Shown: positions 8,596 through 17,389 of the stretch, piece by piece
Numbering within the stretch: position 1 is the first letter of the stretch
How the letters are laid out: each line of letters opens with the position of its first letter
Source of the DNA: Alphaproteobacteria bacterium
GTDB taxonomy: Bacteria; Pseudomonadota; Alphaproteobacteria; SHVW01
Length of the DNA stretch: 32,001 nucleotides
Assembly (NCBI GenBank): GCA_016869645.1
Contig: VGDO01000050.1
Location: forward strand, 1 to 32,001
Direction of reading: 5' to 3'
The notes under the pieces: generated by a model
What the model was told of the DNA's origin: nothing
Seen by the model: only the letters and a program-made list of their open reading frames with translations
Database searches by the model: none
Translations under genes and position numbers: made by a program

Positions 8596-10554
8596 ATGAG
8601 TTCAGCGAACCTGGCTGACCTGAAGCCGGGCCTCGGCGCCGCCCTGTGGGACCGGCTCGAGCACGGTATCGAGCGCGCCGCCGACTGGCTGATTGCCCAG
8701 CAGCGCGCTGACGGTCATTTCGTCTTCGAGCTGGAAGCCGACGCGACGATACCGTCGGAGTACATCCTGCTGCGCCACTTCCTCGGCGAGCCCGATCCGG
8801 CGCTCGAGGCGCGCATCGCGACTTATCTGCGCCGCATCCAGGGCGGCCATGGCGGTTGGCCGTTGTTCCACGACGGCGCGTTCAACATCAGCGCCAGCGT
8901 CAAGGCCTACTTCGCGCTCAAGATCGCCGGCGACCTGCCCGATGCACCCCACATGCAACGCGCGCGGACGGCGATCCTCGCCCACGGCGGTGCAGCCACG
9001 GTCAACGTGTTCACGCGGGCACAGCTGGCGCTCTACGGCGTTCTGCCGTGGCGCGCCGTACCGGTCATGCCGGTCGAGATCATGCTGCTGCCACGCTGGT
9101 TCCCCTTTCATCTGGACAAGGTGTCCTACTGGTCGCGCACCGTGCTGGTGCCGCTGCTGGTCCTGATGGCGCTTCGACCGCGTGCGCGCAATCCGCGCGG
9201 CATTGGCATCGACGAGCTGTTCGTGACTCCGCCCGAACGGGTGCGCAATTTCTACGACATGGAGCGCACTTCGCTCTGGGCGCGCGTCTTCCGCGGCCTC
9301 GACCGCGTGTTGCACGTGGTCGAGCCTTGGTTCCCCGGTGGTGCGCGTCGGCGTGCGATCGAGCGCGCCGTCCAATTCGTCACGGAACGGTTAAACGGCG
9401 AGGACGGCCTGGGCGGAATCTATCCGGCCATGGCCAACACGGTCATGATGTTCGACGCGCTCGGCTATGCGCGTGACCATGCCGATGTCGTGACGGCGCG
9501 GCGCGCCGTCGACAAGCTGCTCGTACTCAAGGACGAGGGCAGCTATTGCCAGCCCTGCGTCTCGCCTGTGTGGGACAGCGGCCTTGCCATCCATGCGCTG
9601 ATGGAAGTCGGCGACCCGGCGGCACTCGATTCGGCGCGGCGTGCCGCCGACTGGCTGAAGGATCGGCAGGTGCTCGATGTGGTCGGCGACTGGGTGGCAG
9701 CGCGCCCCGGCGTCCGCCCAGGCGGCTGGGCATTCCAGTATGCCAATCCCCATTATCCCGATCTCGACGACACGGCGGTGGTGGTGATGGCGTTCGACCG
9801 GCTCGATGCCGGACGTTATCGCGAGGCGATCGACCGCGGCACGGAATGGGTACTGGGCATGCAGAGCCGCAATGGCGGCTGGGCCTCGTTCGACGCCGAC
9901 AACACGCACTACTATCTCAACCAGATTCCCTTCGCCGATCACGGCGCGCTGCTCGATCCGCCGACCGCCGACGTCAGCGCGCGCTGCCTCGGCATGCTCG
10001 CCCAGCTCGGTTACAAGGCCGATTATCCCGCGGTGAGAGAAGCGGTCGACCATCTCCGGCGCGACCAGGAACCGGATGGCTCGTGGTATGGCCGCTGGGG
10101 CGTCAACTACATCTACGGTACCTGGTCGGTGCTGGCGGCGTTCAATGCCGTCGGCTTCGACGCGCAGGCGCCCGAAGTGCGCCGCGCCGTCATCTGGCTG
10201 CTTGGGCGGCAGCGCGACGATGGCGGGTGGGGCGAAGACGCTGCCTCCTATGCGCCCGGCCAGCCGCACGGCAGCTACGATCGCAGCACGCCGTCGCAGA
10301 CAGCCTGGGCCCTGCTCGGGCTGATGGCGGCCGGGGAGGTCAATCATCCCGCCGTCGAGCGTGGCATTGCCTATCTCGCGGCGAGCCAGAAGCCGGACGG
10401 CCAGTGGGACGAAGCGAGCTACACGGGCACCGGCTTTCCGCGCGTCTTCTATCTGCGCTATCACGGCTACCGCGCCGTCTTCCCGCTCTGGGCAATGGCG
10501 CGCTACCGCACTCTCAAGCAGGGCAACGCGACCTCGGTCCTCTACGGGCTGTGA
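8596..10554 (+). CDS. shc: Squalene-hopene cyclase
   Basis: A 652-residue squalene-hopene cyclase (HpnF), a monotopic membrane enzyme that protonates squalene and cyclises it to hopene and hopanol. The catalytic acid motif DLDDTA is at residues 389-394 (central Asp391). Several QW repeats of the alpha-barrel are visible, including QSRNGGWASF, QEPDGSWYGRWG, QRDDGGWGED and QKPDGQWDE, and the end carries the family segment around RVFYLRYHGYR. Length is typical (630-680). No Shine-Dalgarno is obvious before 8596, but the N-terminus aligns with the family expectation. The stop overlaps the hpnG start (TGATG). Confidence 0.96.
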   Translation: MSSANLADLKPGLGAALWDRLEHGIERAADWLIAQQRADGHFVFELEADATIPSEYILLRHFLGEPDPALEARIATYLRRIQGGHGGWPLFHDGAFNISASVKAYFALKIAGDLPDAPHMQRARTAILAHGGAATVNVFTRAQLALYGVLPWRAVPVMPVEIMLLPRWFPFHLDKVSYWSRTVLVPLLVLMALRPRARNPRGIGIDELFVTPPERVRNFYDMERTSLWARVFRGLDRVLHVVEPWFPGGARRRAIERAVQFVTERLNGEDGLGGIYPAMANTVMMFDALGYARDHADVVTARRAVDKLLVLKDEGSYCQPCVSPVWDSGLAIHALMEVGDPAALDSARRAADWLKDRQVLDVVGDWVAARPGVRPGGWAFQYANPHYPDLDDTAVVVMAFDRLDAGRYREAIDRGTEWVLGMQSRNGGWASFDADNTHYYLNQIPFADHGALLDPPTADVSARCLGMLAQLGYKADYPAVREAVDHLRRDQEPDGSWYGRWGVNYIYGTWSVLAAFNAVGFDAQAPEVRRAVIWLLGRQRDDGGWGEDAASYAPGQPHGSYDRSTPSQTAWALLGLMAAGEVNHPAVERGIAYLAASQKPDGQWDEASYTGTGFPRVFYLRYHGYRAVFPLWAMARYRTLKQGNATSVLYGL

Positions 10555-11249
10555 TGACGCCCCACGCAATACCCCTGGGGGTCGTCACCGGCTTCGGTGC
10601 CGAGGCGGCGATCATCCGGGAGCTTCTCGGTCCGTCAGCGGCGGTCGTCTGCGCCGGCGGGCGCCCGATGCGCGCCGAGGCGCTGGCCGGCGAGTTGATC
10701 CGCGGCGGCGCGCGCCATCTCGTGAGCTTCGGCATCGCCGGCGGCCTTGCGCCGGAATTCACGCCGGGCGCCCTGGTAATCAGTCATCACGTGCGCGATG
10801 GCGAAACGCGTCATCAAGGCGACGCCGATTGGGCCGCGCGCATTGCGGCGAAGCTGGCAGCGTCGGGCTTGTCGCCGGTCATGGGAATGGTGGCGGGCGC
10901 AGAGAGGGCAGTGACCAACCCGAGCGAAAAGCTGGCGCTGTTTCGCTCCAGCGGCGCCATCGCCTGCGATCTGGAAAGCGCCGGCGTCGCGCGCGCGGCA
11001 CGCGCCAACGGCACGCCCTTCGTTGTGCTGCGCGCGATCGCCGATCCGGCCGCCAGAACCGTACCGGAAGCAGCACTCGTCGGCTTGCGCGAGGACGGCT
11101 CGACCGACATTGCCGCCGTGCTGGCTGGGCTGCTTCGCGCGCCCGGCGAAATCGTCGATCTGATCGGAACGGCGCTCGAGGCCCGCCGCGCGCTCGGCGT
11201 CTTGCGCCGCGCGTCAGTCAGCCTGGGCCGGAGCTTTGGCGTGGTGTAG
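10554..11249 (+). CDS. hpnG: HpnG, adenosylhopane nucleosidase/phosphorylase
   Basis: A 231-residue protein of the PNP/UDP phosphorylase fold. HpnG removes adenine from adenosylhopane, giving ribosylhopane or its phosphate. Visible features are the N-terminal GVVTGFGAEA, the glycine-rich SFGIAGGLAPE, and CDLESAGVA, which carries the conserved Glu and Asp of the nucleoside-binding site. Translation is coupled to shc by a TGATG overlap. It is the last gene of this operon, and its final 36 bases overlap the end of the oppositely transcribed hpnH. No terminator lies between them. Confidence 0.9.
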   Translation: MTPHAIPLGVVTGFGAEAAIIRELLGPSAAVVCAGGRPMRAEALAGELIRGGARHLVSFGIAGGLAPEFTPGALVISHHVRDGETRHQGDADWAARIAAKLAASGLSPVMGMVAGAERAVTNPSEKLALFRSSGAIACDLESAGVARAARANGTPFVVLRAIADPAARTVPEAALVGLREDGSTDIAAVLAGLLRAPGEIVDLIGTALEARRALGVLRRASVSLGRSFGVV

Positions 11250-12350
11250 CTTCGCCAGCGCGTTCTGGACGTGCGCCGAGAACACGTACTCGGCCGGCCG
11301 CTGGGCGGCGAGCGGGATCTCGGGCGCCATGGGCTTCGTCGTGTCAACGCCGCGCATCGCGACGCCGAGCGCCTTCAGCGGATGGCTGACAGCATCGCGC
11401 ACGGCGGTCGCCTCGTAGCCGCTGTGCACCATGCAATCCGCGCACTTCTCGTAGTTGCCCGTGCCATAGGCGTCCCAGTCGGTCTCTTCCATCAGCTCGC
11501 GGAACGAGCGGGCATAGCCCTCGCCCAGCAGGTAACACGGCCGCTGCCAGCCGAAGATGTTGCGCGTCGGATTGCCCCAGGGCGTGCAGTGATAGGTCTG
11601 ATTGCCGGCCAGGAAATCGAGGAACAGCGGCGACTGGCCGAACGACCACTTCTTGGCGCCGTTGCCCTGCTTGAAGACGTCGCGGAACAGCTGCTTGGTC
11701 TTGCGCCGGTTGAGGAAGTGTGCCTGGTCGGGTGCGCGCTCATAGGCGTAGCCAGGCGACACGGTAATGCCGTCGATGCCGATTTCCATCGCTTCGTCGA
11801 AGAAGCGCGCGACCGTGTCGGCCGGCACGCCGTCGAACAGCGTGCAGTTGATGTTGACCCGGAAGCCGCGCCCCTTGACCATGCGAATCGCCTCGACGGC
11901 GCGCTCGTAGACGCCGTCCTGGCATACGGATTTGTCGTGCTCTGCCTTGCTGCCGTCGAGATGGATCGACCAAGTGAAATACCGGCTCGGCTCGAACAGG
12001 TCGATCTTCTTTTCCATCAGCAGCGCGTTCGTGCACAGATAGACGAAGCGCTTTTGCGCCACCAAGCCCTTGGTGATCTGGTCGATTTCGCGATGGAGCA
12101 GCGGCTCGCCGCCCGCGATCGACACGACCGGTGCGCCGCATTCCTCGGCGGCGGCCAACGCGTCGGCGACGCTGATGCGCTGATTCAGGATCTCATCGGG
12201 ATAGTCGATCTTGCCGCAGCCGGCGCAGGCCAGGTTGCAGCGGAACAATGGCTCCAGCATGAGCACGAGCGGATAGCGCTTCACGCCCTTGAGGTGCTGG
12301 CGAAGCACGTACATGCCGACGCTGAACTGCTGATGGAGGGGGACGCCCAC
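11214..12350 (-). CDS. hpnH: HpnH, radical SAM adenosyl-hopane synthase (GTG start)
   Basis: A 378-residue radical SAM enzyme that joins the 5'-deoxyadenosyl group to hopene, the first step in making C35 hopanoids. The 4Fe-4S motif CNLACAGC places Cys38, Cys42 and Cys45. The surrounding YPLVLMLEPLFRC and GKIDYPDEILNQR are highly typical of HpnH. SAM-contact elements include SIAGGEPLLH. Further cysteines near the C-terminus (YEKCADCMVHSGYEA) fit the SPASM-like tail. No ATG fits; a GTG at 12350 gives the family N-terminus VPLHQQFSVGMY and has AAGAGG seven bases upstream. It lies 31 bases after ispH, so the two probably form one operon. Confidence 0.95.
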   Translation of the reverse strand: MGVPLHQQFSVGMYVLRQHLKGVKRYPLVLMLEPLFRCNLACAGCGKIDYPDEILNQRISVADALAAAEECGAPVVSIAGGEPLLHREIDQITKGLVAQKRFVYLCTNALLMEKKIDLFEPSRYFTWSIHLDGSKAEHDKSVCQDGVYERAVEAIRMVKGRGFRVNINCTLFDGVPADTVARFFDEAMEIGIDGITVSPGYAYERAPDQAHFLNRRKTKQLFRDVFKQGNGAKKWSFGQSPLFLDFLAGNQTYHCTPWGNPTRNIFGWQRPCYLLGEGYARSFRELMEETDWDAYGTGNYEKCADCMVHSGYEATAVRDAVSHPLKALGVAMRGVDTTKPMAPEIPLAAQRPAEYVFSAHVQNALAKLHHAKAPAQAD

Positions 12351-12357
12351 GAAGCTA

Positions 12358-12363
12358 CCTCTT
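12358..12363 (-). promoter_or_regulatory. Ribosome binding site that fixes the hpnH GTG start
   Basis: On the minus strand AAGAGG sits seven bases before the GTG at 12350. The frame is open further upstream to 12479, but those residues do not resemble HpnH and overlap the end of ispH, so this site decides the start. Confidence 0.6.
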
Positions 12364-12381
12364 GTTGAATTGGCGGCGCCG

Positions 12382-13326
12382 TCAGGCGGCGCTGTCGGCC
12401 AACTCGGCCGGCATTCGGAAGCGGACATTTTCCTCGATGCCCGACAGAACGCTGACATCGATCGGGCCGCGCTCGCCAAGCGCGGCTATCAAATCCTGCA
12501 CGAGACCGTCCGGCGCAGATGCGCCGGCCGTGATGCCGATTGCGCGGGTATTCTCCAGCCACTTGGTCTGGAGCTGGCTCGCATCCTCGATCAGGTATGC
12601 GGGTTTGCCGCATTCGGCGGCGATCTCGCGCAGCCGGTTGGAATTCGAGCTGTTGGGTGCGCCGACCACCAGGACCAGGTCGACCTGGTCGGCCAGGTTG
12701 CGCACCGCACCCTGCCGGTTCTGGGTTGCGTAGCAGATGTCCTTGGTGTCCGGTCCGATGATGGCAGGGAAGCGGCGCTTGAGCGCTTCGATGACGGCGC
12801 ACGTGTCGTCGACGCTCAGCGTCGTCTGGGTGACGTAAGCGACCATTTCCGGGTTGCGCACGTTCAGACGCGCAACGTCCTCCGGGGCCGAGATGAGATG
12901 CACGCCGCCCGGGATCTGTCCCATCGTGCCTTCAACCTCGGGATGGCCTTCGTGACCGATCAGGATCACTTCCCGGCCCTGCGCGGAGTAGCGTCGGCCC
13001 TCGATGTGAACCTTGGATACCAGCGGGCAGGTCGCGTCGATGACGTGCAGGCCGCGTTCGCCCGCCTCGTTCTCGACGGTGCGCGCGACGCCATGGGCGC
13101 TGAAGATGGTAATCTGGCCGGCAGGAACTTCGTCCAGGGTCTCGACGAAGCGCGCACCTTTTGCGCGAAGGCTCTCGACAACGTGCCGGTTGTGCACGAT
13201 TTCATGCCGGACATAGACCGGCGGTCCGAATTTCTGAAGGGCGCGCTCGACGATCTCGATGGCGCGTTCGACGCCGGCGCAGAATCCGCGCGGCTGTGCC
13301 AGAATGATGCGGGTGCGCTCGGCCAT
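12382..13326 (-). CDS. ispH: 4-hydroxy-3-methylbut-2-enyl diphosphate reductase (IspH/LytB)
   Basis: A 314-residue iron-sulfur enzyme that makes IPP and DMAPP in the last MEP-pathway step. The three cluster cysteines are present: Cys16 in PRGFCAGV, Cys100 in [11 protein letters not shown] and Cys198 in [10 protein letters not shown]. The conserved histidines are in [13 protein letters not shown] and IGHEGHPE, and the SSNSNRL diphosphate-binding stretch is visible. Length matches E. coli IspH (316). It is first in a two-gene minus-strand unit with hpnH and is divergent from dxs, so the first and last MEP enzymes flank a shared regulatory region inside the hopanoid locus. Many alphaproteobacteria carry more than one IspH; whether this is the only copy cannot be seen here. 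Confidence 0.96.
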   Translation of the reverse strand: MAERTRIILAQPRGFCAGVERAIEIVERALQKFGPPVYVRHEIVHNRHVVESLRAKGARFVETLDEVPAGQITIFSAHGVARTVENEAGERGLHVIDATCPLVSKVHIEGRRYSAQGREVILIGHEGHPEVEGTMGQIPGGVHLISAPEDVARLNVRNPEMVAYVTQTTLSVDDTCAVIEALKRRFPAIIGPDTKDICYATQNRQGAVRNLADQVDLVLVVGAPNSSNSNRLREIAAECGKPAYLIEDASQLQTKWLENTRAIGITAGASAPDGLVQDLIAALGERGPIDVSVLSGIEENVRFRMPAELADSAA

Positions 13327-13677
13327 ATTCCCGTCCGTTCCCGTACGCTCTGTCTAGTCCACAATCGTTGTATGGTTTCAGGTGGCCCTGAGGGACCACA
13401 GCGTGCCAAACGAAGACCCGGCGCACGCAGGCCGGAACGACCTTTCTTACACGGGCGAAGCCGTCCTGCACAGCCATAATCTCAGGGATTTCGGGGTGCC
13501 GCGGCAAATTGCCCGGATGGGTCGAATCGACATCAAAATTTGCCAAATGGCTCATCTTGTGCTTGCTTGGAGCATCTGCGAACAAGCCAGAACGGCCCGG
13601 TTCACCGGGCGCTGCCCCGGTGTTGCAACCCCGGCGGCTGAAAACGGCCGCTACACGGTAAAATTGAGGATTTCGCT
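13327..13677. promoter_or_regulatory. 351-base divergent intergenic region between ispH and dxs
   Basis: This region must hold promoters for both the ispH-hpnH unit and the dxs-hpnMIJKL unit. I see no convincing -35/-10 pair. Structures present: an imperfect hairpin with arms GTGGCCCT and AGGGACCAC at 13382-13399, and CCCGG-TTCA-CCGGG near 13608-13621. An AT-richer stretch runs from about 13533 to 13560. ORFs of 99 and 127 residues cross the region but have no family resemblance and no ribosome binding sites. The hairpin close to the ispH start could be an operator. Confidence 0.45.
13665..13670 (+). promoter_or_regulatory. Ribosome binding site for the dxs GTG start
   Basis: TGAGGA lies seven bases before the GTG at 13678 and supports that codon as the start. 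Confidence 0.65.
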
Positions 13678-15594
13678 GTGACTTCCCCCCTTGCGACCCC
13701 TCTCTTGGATCGGGTCAAAACGCCAGCCGATCTGCGCCGGCTCGAGGCGGGCCAGCTGCGCCAGCTCGCCAATGAGCTGCGCGCGGAAACCATTTCTGCC
13801 GTCTCGGTCACGGGAGGCCATCTGGGTGCCGGCCTCGGTGTCGTCGAGCTGACCGTGGCGCTCCACTTCGTGTTCGACACGCCGCGCGATCGCCTGATCT
13901 GGGACGTCGGTCACCAGGCCTACCCGCACAAGATTCTGACCGGCCGCCGCGACCGGATCCGCACCTTGCGCCAGGGCGGCGGCCTCAGCGGATTCACGCG
14001 GCGCAGCGAGAGCGAGTATGACCCGTTCGGCGCCGCGCACAGCTCGACTTCGATTTCCTCGGGCCTTGGCATGGCGGTCGCGCGTGACCTGCTCGGCGGC
14101 AAGAACAACGTGGTCGCCGTCATCGGCGACGGCGCGATGAGCGCCGGCATGGCATATGAGGCCATGAACAACGCGGGCGGCATGAACAGCCGCCTGATCG
14201 TCATCCTCAACGACAACGACATGTCGATCGCGCCGCCGGTCGGCGCCATGAGCGCCTATCTTTCGCGCCTCCTGTCGTCCAAGCCTTATCTCGGCCTGCG
14301 CGACATTGCCAAGGCGATGGCCAAGCATTTCCCCAAGCAGCTCGAGATCGCCGCACGCCGCGCCGAGGAGTATGCGCGCGGCATGGTGACCGGCGGAACG
14401 CTCTTCGAGGAGTTGGGCTTCTACTATGTCGGGCCGATCGACGGCCACAACATCGACCACCTGCTGCCCGTGCTGCGCAACGTGCGCGACGCCAAGATCG
14501 ACGGGCCGATTCTGGTCCATGTGGTTACCGAAAAGGGGCACGGGCACCCGTTCCCCGAGGCCTCGGCCGAGAAGTACCATGCGGTCAACAAGTTCGACGT
14601 GATCACCGGCGCGCAGGTCAAGCCCAAGAGCAACGCGCCGAGCTATACCAAGGTGTTCGCCGACGCGCTGATCGCCGAAGCCGAGCGCGACGACCGGATC
14701 GTCGCGATTACCGCGGCGATGCCGTCGGGCACCGGTCTCAACCTGTTCCAGAAGCGCTTTCCCGAGCGCTGCTTCGACGTCGGCATCGCCGAGCAGCACG
14801 CCGTGACCTTCGCCGCGGGCATGGCGACCGAGGGGCTGAAGCCGTTCTGCGCGATCTACTCGACCTTCCTGCAGCGCGGCTACGACCAGGTCGTGCACGA
14901 CGTTGCCATCCAGAACCTGCCTGTGCGCTTCGCGATGGACCGCGCAGGTCTGGTCGGCGCCGACGGCGCCACCCATGCCGGCAGTTTCGACGTCACCTAT
15001 CTTGCGACCTTGCCTGGCTTCGTCGTCACTGCGGCGGCCGACGAGGCCGAGCTCGTTCACATGGTGGCCACGCTGGCCGCGATCGACGACCGTCCGAGTT
15101 CGGTGCGCTATCCGCGCGGCGATGGCGTCGGAATCGAGCTGCCGCCGCGCGGCACGCCGCTCGAAATCGGCAAGGGGCGCGTCATGCGCGAGGGAACCAA
15201 GGTGGCGATCCTGTCTTTCGGCGCGCGCCTGCAAGAGTGTCTCAAGGCGGCCGAGGATCTCGGCAACCACGGCCTTTCGACCACGGTCGCCGACGCACGC
15301 TTCTGCAAGCCGCTCGACACCGACCTCGTGCGTCGCCTGGCGCTCGAGCACGAGGTGCTGATCACCATCGAAGAGGGTGCCATCGGCGGCTTCGGCTCGC
15401 ATGTCCTGCATTATCTGGCGACCGCCGGTCTGCTCGACGACGGGCTCAAGATCCGACCAATGGTGCTGCCCGATATCTTCATCGATCACGACCAGCCCGC
15501 CGTGCAGTACGACCAGGCCGGCCTCAACGCCCGTCACATCGTCGCCACCGCGCTCAATGCGCTCGGCCGCGCCGCCGCGTCGGTTCGCGCGTGA
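13678..15594 (+). CDS. dxs: 1-deoxy-D-xylulose-5-phosphate synthase
   Basis: A 638-residue thiamine-diphosphate enzyme that condenses pyruvate and glyceraldehyde 3-phosphate, the entry and main flux-controlling step of the MEP pathway. The ThDP motif runs from [18 protein letters not shown] to NDNDMSI. The substrate-contact [15 protein letters not shown], the catalytic Glu in [15 protein letters not shown] and the C-terminal transketolase domain ([12 protein letters not shown]) are all visible. The GTG start has a well-spaced TGAGGA. It opens an operon with hpnM, I, J, K and L; the stop shares a base with the hpnM ATG. Its position suggests isoprenoid supply is co-expressed with hopanoid elaboration. 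Confidence 0.97.
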   Translation: MTSPLATPLLDRVKTPADLRRLEAGQLRQLANELRAETISAVSVTGGHLGAGLGVVELTVALHFVFDTPRDRLIWDVGHQAYPHKILTGRRDRIRTLRQGGGLSGFTRRSESEYDPFGAAHSSTSISSGLGMAVARDLLGGKNNVVAVIGDGAMSAGMAYEAMNNAGGMNSRLIVILNDNDMSIAPPVGAMSAYLSRLLSSKPYLGLRDIAKAMAKHFPKQLEIAARRAEEYARGMVTGGTLFEELGFYYVGPIDGHNIDHLLPVLRNVRDAKIDGPILVHVVTEKGHGHPFPEASAEKYHAVNKFDVITGAQVKPKSNAPSYTKVFADALIAEAERDDRIVAITAAMPSGTGLNLFQKRFPERCFDVGIAEQHAVTFAAGMATEGLKPFCAIYSTFLQRGYDQVVHDVAIQNLPVRFAMDRAGLVGADGATHAGSFDVTYLATLPGFVVTAAADEAELVHMVATLAAIDDRPSSVRYPRGDGVGIELPPRGTPLEIGKGRVMREGTKVAILSFGARLQECLKAAEDLGNHGLSTTVADARFCKPLDTDLVRRLALEHEVLITIEEGAIGGFGSHVLHYLATAGLLDDGLKIRPMVLPDIFIDHDQPAVQYDQAGLNARHIVATALNALGRAAASVRA

Positions 15595-16220
15595 TGGCCA
15601 GCCTATTGACCGCAGCGCGGCGCGTTGCGCTTGCGCTGTTCCTGGCATGTCCGGCAACATGGATCGTCGGAAGCGCCAAAGCCGCCGATGGGCCGGGCCG
15701 GCCGGTCGTCGAACGGTTTCACCAGGCCCTGGTCGGCATCATGAAGGATGCCGCCAAGCTCGGCTTCGCCGGCCGCTACAAGCGCGTCGAACCCGAGGTG
15801 CGCAGTGCCTTCGACCTGGCGCAGATGACCAGGCTGAGCGTCGGCGCGCCATGGGCAGAATTGACGCCGGCGCAGCAAGAGCAGGCCGTCGATGTGTTCT
15901 CGCGCTGGACTGCGACGAACTACGCCGCCCGCTTCGATGGCTATGACGGCGAGAAATTCGAGACGACGGGCGAGCGTTCGACGCAGAACGGCACGATGGT
16001 CCAGACGCGGCTGGTGAAGCCCGAGGGCGAGCCAGTCGTGCTCAACTACCTCATGCGCGAGAGCGGCGGCGCGTGGCGGATCGTCGATATCTACCTGTCC
16101 GGCACGATCAGCGAGCTCGCCGTGCGGCGCTCCGAATTCGCCTCGATCCTCAAGCGCGACGGCTTCGACGGCTTGATGCAGGCCATCGAAAAGCGAATCG
16201 CGGAGATGATGTCAAAGTGA
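15594..16220 (+). CDS. hpnM: HpnM, MlaC/Ttg2D-like periplasmic lipid-binding protein
   Basis: A 208-residue secreted protein of the MlaC (toluene-tolerance Ttg2D) family. A signal peptide is clear: basic start, hydrophobic core ALALFLACPATWIVG, likely cleavage after SAKA near residue 31. The mature part holds the family segments VVERFHQALVGIMKDA and YLMRESGGAWRIVDIYLSG. HpnM is thought to carry hopanoids or other lipids across the periplasm together with HpnN. It is coupled to dxs by a TGATG overlap (a GTG just upstream in frame is a less likely start) and its stop overlaps the GTG of hpnI. Confidence 0.9.
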   Translation: MASLLTAARRVALALFLACPATWIVGSAKAADGPGRPVVERFHQALVGIMKDAAKLGFAGRYKRVEPEVRSAFDLAQMTRLSVGAPWAELTPAQQEQAVDVFSRWTATNYAARFDGYDGEKFETTGERSTQNGTMVQTRLVKPEGEPVVLNYLMRESGGAWRIVDIYLSGTISELAVRRSEFASILKRDGFDGLMQAIEKRIAEMMSK

Positions 16221-17377
16221 CGATGCTGCTCGATGGCTTGGCCGTCTTGCTCTTGATGGCTAGCCTGGTAGGCAGCGTCTATGCCGGACTTGCTCTTTGG
16301 GCAGTCCGGCGTTTCGCCGCGGCGCAGTTCGAGCCGCTCGAGGCGGGCGCAAGGCCGCCGGTGACCATCCTCAAGCCGCTCCACGGCGCCGAGCCCCGGC
16401 TTGCCGGCAATCTGCGCACCTTCTGCATCCAAGCCTATCCCGAGGTCCAGGTCGTGTTCGGCGTCCGCCGGGGCGACGATCCCGCCGTCACCATCGCGCA
16501 GGACCTGCAGAATGAAATCGAGCGTCGCGACCGGGATGCGGCATCCACCGCGCTCGTCGTCGACCCGCGCATTCACGGCGCAAACGGCAAGGTCAGCAAT
16601 CTGATCAACATGATGGAAGCGGCAAGGCATGACGTGCTGGTGATCGCCGACAGCGACATGGCCGCGCCGCGCGACTACCTGGAAATCATTGTGCCCGAAC
16701 TGCTTGCGACGCGTGGCGGCGCGGTGACATGTCTCTATGTGGGCCAGCCGATCGACAGCCCGTGGGCCCGCCTCGGCGCGCAGTTCATCAACCACGAGTT
16801 CCTGCCATCGGTCTTGGTCGCGCGCATGGTCGGCGCGGACACCGGCTGCTTCGGCGCGACCATCGCGCTGGAGCGCGCGACGCTTGCCAAGATCGGCGGA
16901 TTTGCCCGCTTCAAGGACCTGCTGGCCGACGATCATGCGATCGGCGCCGCCGTGCGCGCGCTCGGCCGGCCGGTCAAGCTGTCGAAAATCATCGTCACGA
17001 CGACAGTTGCCGAGCGCGACCTTAAGTCGTTGATCGACCACGAATTGCGTTGGGCGCGCACGATCCGCTCGATCGCGCCCATCGGCTATGCGGGATCCGC
17101 CGTCACACATCCAGTGCCGCTCGCCCTGCTGGGGATCCTGTTCGGCGGTGCCACGATTGGATCAGTCGGCATCTTGACCATCGCCTTGGCCGCGCGAATC
17201 TTGGTATCATCGGCCATCGATCGGACGTTCGGGTTGGGACCGCGGCCGTGGTTGGCGCCGCTACGCGACGTCCTGTCGCTCGGCATTCTTGTTGCAAGTT
17301 TCTGTGGCGCGCGCATCGTCTGGCGTGACCATTCCTTCCAGGTCGATGAAACCGGACGGCTGACTCACGAAAGGTAA
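16217..17377 (+). CDS. hpnI: HpnI, bacteriohopanetetrol N-acetylglucosaminyltransferase
   Basis: A 386-residue membrane glycosyltransferase related to ceramide glucosyltransferases (GT21-like). HpnI puts N-acetylglucosamine on bacteriohopanetetrol. Features: an N-terminal membrane helix (residues 3-28), ILKPLHGAEP, the metal-binding VIADSDM, the acceptor region TGCFGATIAL, LADDHAIG, the LRWARTIR motif that corresponds to the (Q/R)xxRW signature, and two or three hydrophobic segments near the C-terminus. The GTG at 16217 overlaps the hpnM stop (GTGA); an in-frame ATG at 16223 is the alternative. A 12-base gap with AGGA leads to hpnJ. Confidence 0.9.
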   Translation: MTMLLDGLAVLLLMASLVGSVYAGLALWAVRRFAAAQFEPLEAGARPPVTILKPLHGAEPRLAGNLRTFCIQAYPEVQVVFGVRRGDDPAVTIAQDLQNEIERRDRDAASTALVVDPRIHGANGKVSNLINMMEAARHDVLVIADSDMAAPRDYLEIIVPELLATRGGAVTCLYVGQPIDSPWARLGAQFINHEFLPSVLVARMVGADTGCFGATIALERATLAKIGGFARFKDLLADDHAIGAAVRALGRPVKLSKIIVTTTVAERDLKSLIDHELRWARTIRSIAPIGYAGSAVTHPVPLALLGILFGGATIGSVGILTIALAARILVSSAIDRTFGLGPRPWLAPLRDVLSLGILVASFCGARIVWRDHSFQVDETGRLTHER

Positions 17378-17389
17378 GACCAGGACGCT

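Noticed and set aside
9546..11249. Alternative + strand frame of 567 codons spanning shc into hpnG
   Set aside because: The first 330 codons are a frame-shifted shadow of shc; only the end (from 10554) is real, and that is hpnG.
13382..13681. 99-codon + strand and 127-codon - strand frames in the ispH-dxs gap
   Set aside because: They overlap both real genes, have no ribosome binding sites and no family resemblance; the region reads as regulatory sequence.
13651..15660. Long antisense frame (669 codons) opposite dxs
   Set aside because: It mirrors dxs, is rich in Arg, Ala, Gly, Asp and His as expected for the complement of GC-rich coding DNA, and shows no family motifs. dxs itself is unambiguous.
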